The notes beneath the pieces are model-generated. The model saw nothing but the letters and a program-made list of their open reading frames with translations, was not told where the DNA came from and made no database searches. From Prochlorococcus sp. AG-676-P15-1 (GTDB taxonomy: Bacteria; Cyanobacteriota; Cyanobacteriia; PCC-6307; Cyanobiaceae), in NCBI GenBank assembly GCA_003210825.1, contig QCUF01000001.1, forward strand, positions 39,676 to 103,675: 64,000 bases of DNA. The letters run 5' to 3'. This document shows, in pieces, positions 59,342-64,000 of this stretch. Position 1 is the stretch's first letter. Each line of letters opens with the position of its first letter. A program made the translations under genes and the position numbers.

Positions 59342-59844
59342 ATTATAAAAGCTATGATTTCACCAATAATCATAAATATAGAAATCAATGTTAGTAATTT
59401 ATAGGTCCATAAGGGAGAAATATATGATAATTCCTCAATATTTAACTTTGTCTTCTCTTCTACAATGGATATAAACCTTTCGAAATTTTCAACCCTTTGT
59501 GGAACAAGAAAACTTTCATTTTTATTACTAATAAAATAATGTACCTTACTGCCTTGGCTGGTTGGCAAAGATTTAATTAATTTAATATCTTTCCAAGAAA
59601 TTTCCCAATTTTTTTTACCAAACATTTTAGAAATGTAGCTTGTTTTATAAGAAATTTTATTATCACAAGTATTTACATAATCATCAGTGATATTAATAAT
59701 AAAAAGTAGGCCTAAGACAAAAGAACTTATTGATAATATTTTTAAATTTTCATTTGAAATAAAAGGGATCGGAACTGTAAGTGCTAAATATAATGAAATC
59801 AAAGAACTTTTAACAAAAACAAGAGTTTTGAACTTTTCTATCAT
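59338..59844 (-). CDS. Hypothetical membrane protein with possible PH-like middle domain
   Basis: I do not recognise a function. The 168-residue protein has hydrophobic segments near residues 10-28, 33-50 and 147-165. A hydrophilic central domain has short alternating strands (EISWKDIKLIKSLPTS, VHYFISNKNESFLVP) that look like a bacterial PH domain. Its stop shares TTAA with the response regulator stop. It lies 14 bases after the end of crtISO on the same strand. Confidence 0.65.
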   Translation of the reverse strand: MIEKFKTLVFVKSSLISLYLALTVPIPFISNENLKILSISSFVLGLLFIINITDDYVNTCDNKISYKTSYISKMFGKKNWEISWKDIKLIKSLPTSQGSKVHYFISNKNESFLVPQRVENFERFISIVEEKTKLNIEELSYISPLWTYKLLTLISIFMIIGEIIAFII

Positions 59845-59858
59845 CTCATTAATCTTTT

Positions 59859-61403
59859 TTAGTCTGGTAAATTAAAACTATTTATATTTAATTTTGATCC
59901 TATTTTATGAGCGCAAGCATAACCACTAAAAGCTACTGCATTCAGCCCTTGGCCTGGGAAACAGGAATCTCCTACACAATAAAGGTTTTTAATTTTTGTA
60001 GTATTGAACGGCATAGGAAGTAGACCCAGTAATTTTTTATTAGGAATTGGTCCATAACTACCTTTGAATCTCCCAAGAAATTTTCTATGAGTTCTTGGAG
60101 TACCTATCTCTTTATGATCAATATTTTGATCTAAAGCAGGAATTATTTTAGAAATTCTTTCAATAAGAAATGAATAATAAGTTTGCTTCTTCTTAAGATA
60201 ATCTTCTCTTGAGAGGTTATCCCATTCTTCGATTGAAGAAGGAGTGAATGCATGAATAATGTGTTTACCTTCTGGAGCCAAGGATGGATCAAGTAAAGTC
60301 GGTATAGAGATGAAAATCACCCCTTTTTCATTTTCTAATTCATCCCAATTCTCAACAATTATATGATGACAATTAAAATCTTTATTTATTAAATCTTTAG
60401 TAACACCAAGGTGAATTGAGACGAAAGAAGGCGAGGGCTTATAAGTTTCTGACCACTTATTTTCACTTTTTGGTACTTTATCAGTTTTAATTAATCCATT
60501 TTTATTATTATTAAGGCCAAAAGTGTCCCATCTTGTGGAATTAGATACAACAATATTTGAGTAAATTACTTCTCCATTTAATAGCTTTACTCCAACTGCC
60601 TTTTCATCTTTTAATAGTATTTCAGTCACATTCGCTTTATAACGAATTTTACTTCCAAGTCTTTCCAACCCAGAAACTAATTTCTCTGCAATCTTGCCAA
60701 CTCCTCCTTTTGGATAATTTATACCTCCAGCATGTCTATCAGTAAAAACCATTCCCGCATTGATCATAGGAGTTTTAAGGGCTGGCATTACTGACCAACA
60801 AAAACACTCTATATCAATAAATTTTAAAAGTTCAGGATCCTTAATAAACTTTCTTGCAACATCTCCAGCATTAATGGGAAGCCATCTTGCCAAACCTAAG
60901 CAGGATAATGGTGCTTTAAAGAATACTTTAAAAAGATAACTTGGATCTTCTATTGATAAAAGAGGCATGGAATCTAAACAATTAAAAACTTTTTTGCAAG
61001 TTCCATAAAATTTCTTTATGCCATCCCTCTCATGAGGAAAACGTGAAGATAATTTACTAATGAATTCCTCATAACTTTTATCTACAGAAATATTAAGTTT
61101 ATTTGGGAGATGATATTCAAGTTGAACAGGGTCAGGAATAGTTTCGCATTTCTCATTTACATCTTTCAGGGCGCGAGTTAATAAATTTGTAAAACCTTTC
61201 TCTCCAAACCCAAAAATCATGGAAGCGCCAACATCGAAAGTATAACCCTTTCTTTTAAATGAACCTCCACTTCCACCTGGAATAATATATTTTTCAAGCA
61301 CTAGGACTTTGGCGCCCTTAGCAGCTAATTGTGACGCTGTCACCAAACCCCCTATACCTGAACCAACAATAATTGCATCGAAATTTTCTTTATTTGATTT
61401 CAT
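59859..61403 (-). CDS. crtISO: Carotenoid isomerase
   Basis: Converts cis-lycopene intermediates to all-trans lycopene (CrtH/CRTISO). The FAD-binding start is AIIVGSGIGGLVTASQLA (about residues 10-27), followed by EKYIIPGGSGGSF. The C-terminal motif LYCVGDSCFPGQGLNAVAF is the family end. Length 514 is typical. It precedes the small membrane protein gene and follows trmFO on the same strand. A phytoene or zeta-carotene desaturase is the near alternative, but the N- and C-terminal signatures favour the isomerase. Confidence 0.9.
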   Translation of the reverse strand: MKSNKENFDAIIVGSGIGGLVTASQLAAKGAKVLVLEKYIIPGGSGGSFKRKGYTFDVGASMIFGFGEKGFTNLLTRALKDVNEKCETIPDPVQLEYHLPNKLNISVDKSYEEFISKLSSRFPHERDGIKKFYGTCKKVFNCLDSMPLLSIEDPSYLFKVFFKAPLSCLGLARWLPINAGDVARKFIKDPELLKFIDIECFCWSVMPALKTPMINAGMVFTDRHAGGINYPKGGVGKIAEKLVSGLERLGSKIRYKANVTEILLKDEKAVGVKLLNGEVIYSNIVVSNSTRWDTFGLNNNKNGLIKTDKVPKSENKWSETYKPSPSFVSIHLGVTKDLINKDFNCHHIIVENWDELENEKGVIFISIPTLLDPSLAPEGKHIIHAFTPSSIEEWDNLSREDYLKKKQTYYSFLIERISKIIPALDQNIDHKEIGTPRTHRKFLGRFKGSYGPIPNKKLLGLLPMPFNTTKIKNLYCVGDSCFPGQGLNAVAFSGYACAHKIGSKLNINSFNLPD

Positions 61404-61427
61404 TTTTAATTTTATGAATAATCCATT

Positions 61428-62840
61428 TTAATTAATCTCAACGAGTAAGTAATCATTTTCAAAAGATGCCTCTAATACTTTTTTGAATTCTTGCAATTCC
61501 TTTAGTGACCTTTCTTGATATGCCTTATATCTTAATTTTTTATCTTTTATTTTATTTGTTAATTCTGGGACCAAACCAAAAGAAGCAGGCATTGGTTGAA
61601 ATTTATTTTTTTTCTGATTAGACATGATTTCATTTCTATTACTAATGAAGTTCATTAAAGACCCAATCATTGATTCATTAGGAAAAGTTACTGGACTTTT
61701 ATTTTTGGCTAATAATGAAGCGTTTATTCCAGCCAACAAACCTCCCGCAGCAGCAGCAGCATATCCCTCTGTACCTGTTATTTGTCCAGCAGCGAAAAGA
61801 GTCTCTCTTTTCAAAAATTGAAGTGTTGGTAATATTAATTTCGGAGATTCTAAAAATGTATTTCTATGCATTACTCCAAAACGTACAAACTCAGCTTTTT
61901 CTAGGCCGGGTATCATCCTAAATATTCTTTTTTGCTCTGACCATTTGAGATTAGTCTGAAAACCAACCATGTTTAGTAATTTACCATCAAGATCCTCTTT
62001 TCTTAATTGAACAATTGCATGTGGTCTTTTTTTTAATCTATTTTCCCTATCAAATAAATCCCCCCAATCTGGATTCCATAAGCCAATAGATTTCAAAGGT
62101 CCATATCTCATCGTGTCAATACCCCTTCTTGCTATTTCCTCTATAGGTAAACAAGCTTCAAAATAATTTGCAGATTCTTTATCGAAATCTTTTAAGTTGG
62201 CTTGTTCTCCATTTATCAATGCATTTCTAAAATTGAAATACTCCATTTTATTCATTGGGCAATTTAAATATGCAGGATCTCCTTTGTCGTATCTACTGGC
62301 CTTAAAAACAATTTCATAGTCAATAGTATCACCAAAAATAATAGGACTTGCTGCATCAAAAAAATGACAAGAATCTAAACCAGTAAAGTTTTTTATTTTA
62401 TTAGCTAATTTATTTGAAGTTAATGGTCCTGTGGCAATTACAGTGATATTTTCTTTTTCTGGGAGATCAAGTTGTTCAAACCTCTTTATTTGTACAAGAG
62501 GATGCGTCGATAATATTTGTGTTAATGATTTACTAAATTTTGATCTGTCGACTGCTAAAGCTCCTCCAGCTGGTACAGAAAATTTATCTGCTGTTTGAAT
62601 AATTAAAGAGTTAAAAGTCCTTAATTCCTCTTGTAATAAACCTGCTGCTCTATCAGGGCTAAGAGCTCCAAAACTATTGCTACAAACTAATTCCGCAAAT
62701 TCACTCGTATGGTGCGCTGGGGTTGAATTAAAGGGCCTCATCTCTACAAGTTTTACTTCTATTCCTGAATTAGCTATCTGCCAAGCAGCTTCACAACCCG
62801 CTAATCCTGCACCTATTACAATTACTTGTTTATCTCTCAA
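61428..62840 (-). CDS. trmFO: Folate-dependent tRNA (uracil-54-C5) methyltransferase TrmFO
   Basis: Flavoprotein making ribothymidine at position 54 of tRNA with methylene-THF. The FAD motif [18 protein letters not shown] starts near residue 6. The phrase LVCSNSFGA lies near 52-60. [19 protein letters not shown] is the C-terminal FAD region. Length 470 is typical. The start is TTG at 62840 (no ATG/GTG gives the conserved N-terminus). A GCA-type trinucleotide run, (GCA)5, is visible near 61747 on the plus strand. psbY lies 6 bases upstream. Confidence 0.95.
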   Translation of the reverse strand: MRDKQVIVIGAGLAGCEAAWQIANSGIEVKLVEMRPFNSTPAHHTSEFAELVCSNSFGALSPDRAAGLLQEELRTFNSLIIQTADKFSVPAGGALAVDRSKFSKSLTQILSTHPLVQIKRFEQLDLPEKENITVIATGPLTSNKLANKIKNFTGLDSCHFFDAASPIIFGDTIDYEIVFKASRYDKGDPAYLNCPMNKMEYFNFRNALINGEQANLKDFDKESANYFEACLPIEEIARRGIDTMRYGPLKSIGLWNPDWGDLFDRENRLKKRPHAIVQLRKEDLDGKLLNMVGFQTNLKWSEQKRIFRMIPGLEKAEFVRFGVMHRNTFLESPKLILPTLQFLKRETLFAAGQITGTEGYAAAAAGGLLAGINASLLAKNKSPVTFPNESMIGSLMNFISNRNEIMSNQKKNKFQPMPASFGLVPELTNKIKDKKLRYKAYQERSLKELQEFKKVLEASFENDYLLVEIN

Positions 62841-62846
62841 ATTAAA

Positions 62847-62963
62847 TTAGTCCTTTCCCAAAAAATCTCTGTTAAATTGTTCTCTTGCTGGTTTTTGGAT
62901 GTTAAAGACAACCCAAGCTAATGCGGCGATAATTGGTGCGAAAACTACAATTGCTCTTAACAT
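62847..62963 (-). CDS. psbY: Photosystem II protein Y
   Basis: A 38-residue single-helix PSII subunit near cytochrome b559. The frame reads [20 protein letters not shown], then [18 protein letters not shown], a hydrophobic helix (about residues 4-20) followed by a charged tail. This is the typical PsbY sequence of picocyanobacteria. The stop lies 6 bases before the TTG start of trmFO, so the pair may share a transcript. Confidence 0.93.
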
Positions 62964-63086
62964 TTTAAATATTCAATAGTTCACTTAATATTTTACCCAT
63001 CATATGTAAATAAAGAGAGTATTTTTTTAATTATTAATATCATAAGTTAAGAATTGTATTTCAATTGTTCAACTTAGGATATTAAG

Positions 63087-63115
63087 TTGTTTTTTTTACC
63101 TTAAAAAGGGATAAT
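63087..63115 (+). promoter_or_regulatory. Probable promoter of tRNA-Lys
   Basis: TTGTTT (63087-63092) and GATAAT (63110-63115) are separated by 17 bases, an ideal spacing. The tRNA begins about 25 bases after the -10 box, so a short leader would be removed by RNase P. Inferred from spacing and match only. Confidence 0.6.
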
Positions 63116-63140
63116 TCCATATGTACTCAATTTAACAAAT

Positions 63141-63212
63141 GGGTCGCTAGCTCAGCGGTAGAGCATCCGGCTTTTAACCGGCTGGTCCTGAGTTCGAATC
63201 TCAGGCGACCCA
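63141..63212 (+). tRNA. trnK: tRNA-Lys (TTT)
   Basis: A 72-nt cloverleaf with acceptor GGGTCGC/GCGACCC. The D-arm is GCTC-AGCGGTA-GAGC. The anticodon loop is CTTTTAA (anticodon TTT). The T-arm is CTGAG-TTCGAAT-CTCAG. Discriminator A at 63212. The next bases are CAT, so CCA is not encoded. Confidence 0.97.
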
Positions 63213-63291
63213 CATTTAAGAAATTGAGTCCATTATTTTTTTAAATAAATAAATTAAATTTGGATTTTATAATTAAATAATTTTTTTTATA

Positions 63292-63606
63292 ATGCAGTTA
63301 TACGTTATTAATTGGTCTTTTCAAAACTCTGAAGATCAGTTATTTGCAACCAAAGAGTTTTTGGAGTTTATGAAAGCGAATAAATTAAATCAATTTATTG
63401 AAGGTTTTGAGTTGATTTTTATAGCGCATACTCCACAAGATGGAACAGGGTCCCTTATTTGCAAAGCTCAAAATACAACAACTATCTTTAATATCCTCAA
63501 TATGTGGAGAGAAAATTTTAGTATTACTTTTAATATAAAACCAGCTTTAACAAGCGAAGAACTACTTTCATTAGATTCAGAAAAAGATTTCTGGGCAAAA
63601 GATTAA
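63292..63606 (+). CDS. DUF3303-like small protein
   Basis: A 104-residue protein that starts MQLYVINWSF and ends with an acidic tail. It resembles the DUF3303 family, a dimeric ferredoxin-like fold of unknown function common in cyanobacteria. No signal peptide or membrane segment is visible. It lies between tRNA-Lys and hli on the plus strand, with 144 bases to hli. The family call is from pattern memory; function unknown. Confidence 0.72.
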   Translation: MQLYVINWSFQNSEDQLFATKEFLEFMKANKLNQFIEGFELIFIAHTPQDGTGSLICKAQNTTTIFNILNMWRENFSITFNIKPALTSEELLSLDSEKDFWAKD

Positions 63607-63750
63607 CTTTAAAAGAACATTTATGTATCAAATATGTTTATTATATTTTTCAAAATAGAATTTTGACCCCTTATATGCAATATAATCAAAATATACTTTA
63701 CAAAGCTTCATACAAGCTGTTACAATATGACAAATATAAATTTTATTATC

Positions 63751-63858
63751 ATGACTCCTGAAGCAGAACGTTTTAATGGTTGGGCAGCAATGTTAGGTTT
63801 CGTTGCAGCTGTTGGTGCATATGTAACTACTGGTCAAATCATCCCAGGTTGGTTCTAA
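63751..63858 (+). CDS. hli: High-light-inducible protein (Hli/Scp)
   Basis: A 35-residue one-helix protein of the light-harvesting superfamily that binds chlorophyll and carotenoid and protects photosystems. The motif AERFNGWAAMLGF holds the conserved Glu, Asn-Gly and Met. The rest, VAAVGAYVTTGQIIPGWF, completes the helix and typical end. An in-frame ATG at 63727 would add eight residues (MTNINFII); I chose the one that gives the usual MTPEAERF start. No Shine-Dalgarno is visible. Confidence 0.93.
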   Translation: MTPEAERFNGWAAMLGFVAAVGAYVTTGQIIPGWF

Positions 63859-63930
63859 ACCCTAACAATTGAAATCACTTAAAGTAATTTGTGTTTAAAT
63901 TTACAGAGTTTTTTCACTAACTACTAAATA

Positions 63931-63950
63931 AAGATTATTTAAATAATCTT
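63931..63950. repeat. Perfect 20-bp palindrome downstream of hli
   Basis: AAGATTATTTAAATAATCTT reads the same on both strands. It lies about 72 bases after the hli stop. The bases after it (AACTAAGC) are not a T-run, so ordinary termination is unlikely. It could be a transcript-end stem or a protein-binding site. Confidence 0.55.
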
Positions 63951-63964
63951 AACTAAGCCATAAA

Positions 63965-63992
63965 ATTGTAATTGTATAAAGGCAATTACAAT
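63965..63992 (-). terminator. A/T-rich inverted repeat, possible minus-strand terminator
   Basis: ATTGTAATTG and CAATTACAAT form a 10-bp stem with an 8-base loop (TATAAAGG on the plus strand). On the minus strand it is followed by TTTATGG, part of an AATTTTATGG stretch, so it may end a leftward gene lying beyond the window. On the plus strand no T-run follows. Confidence 0.4.
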
Positions 63993-64000
63993 ATTATGGT

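Overview
The window looks like part of the chromosome of a high-light-adapted Prochlorococcus (marine picocyanobacterium). The evidence is strong A+T bias, very short spacers, few Shine-Dalgarno sites, a high-light-inducible (Hli) protein, PsbY, PsbP/CyanoP, Ycf54, carotenoid genes (lcyB, crtE, crtISO), SasA, and a PetH that lacks a phycobilisome-linker domain. The small RNA Yfr1 sits directly downstream of guaB3, its usual picocyanobacterial place. The strain is not identified; the species call rests on recognising these proteins, not on a database search. No prophage, IS element, CRISPR array or rRNA was seen, and no gene-free stretch exceeds about 300 bases.

Layout. 1-9 kb: Yfr1, guaB3, gyrA, lycopene beta-cyclase, a GH57 alpha-glucan enzyme, leuA and a small membrane protein. 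9-18.6 kb: a membrane HD phosphohydrolase of the PgpH type, folD, crtE, a DUF212 protein, then the leftward set petH, zwf, opcA, cobB. 18.7-25 kb: an SRPBCC protein, tRNA-Glu, sasA, two small unknowns, prs, malQ and a RodZ-like protein. 25-34 kb: an ABC1 kinase, a PLP decarboxylase, cdsA, an alpha/beta hydrolase, a glycerol-dehydrogenase-like protein and clpC. 34-44 kb: a GNAT protein, the rightward run lysA-cdaA-uppS-bioB-trhO-unknown, then lipA, recR, psbP and an ABC exporter. 44-55 kb: a DEAD-box helicase behind the complete recC-(methyltransferase)-recB-recD operon. 55-64 kb: ycf54, pdxJ, an acyltransferase, a TPR protein, bolA, a monothiol glutaredoxin, a DUF6761 protein, an atypical response regulator, crtISO, trmFO, psbY, tRNA-Lys, a DUF3303-like protein and hli.

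How the genes fit together. petH, zwf and opcA serve NADPH supply by light and by the oxidative pentose phosphate route. The GH57 enzyme and malQ handle glycogen. lcyB, crtE and crtISO cover three steps of carotenoid synthesis. cdaA and the HD phosphohydrolase could make and break c-di-AMP. recBCD, recR and gyrA handle DNA repair and topology. bolA and the glutaredoxin form a likely Fe-S pair.

No clearly new multi-gene system was found. The observations most worth checking are a terminator-like hairpin 5 nt before the helicase start codon, a methyltransferase gene inside recCBD, an Hli-adjacent pair of inverted repeats, a response regulator without its phospho-aspartate, a membrane-anchor-like PetH N-terminus, the c-di-AMP enzymes with unusual features, and convergent gene pairs whose stop codons interlock in one TTAA.
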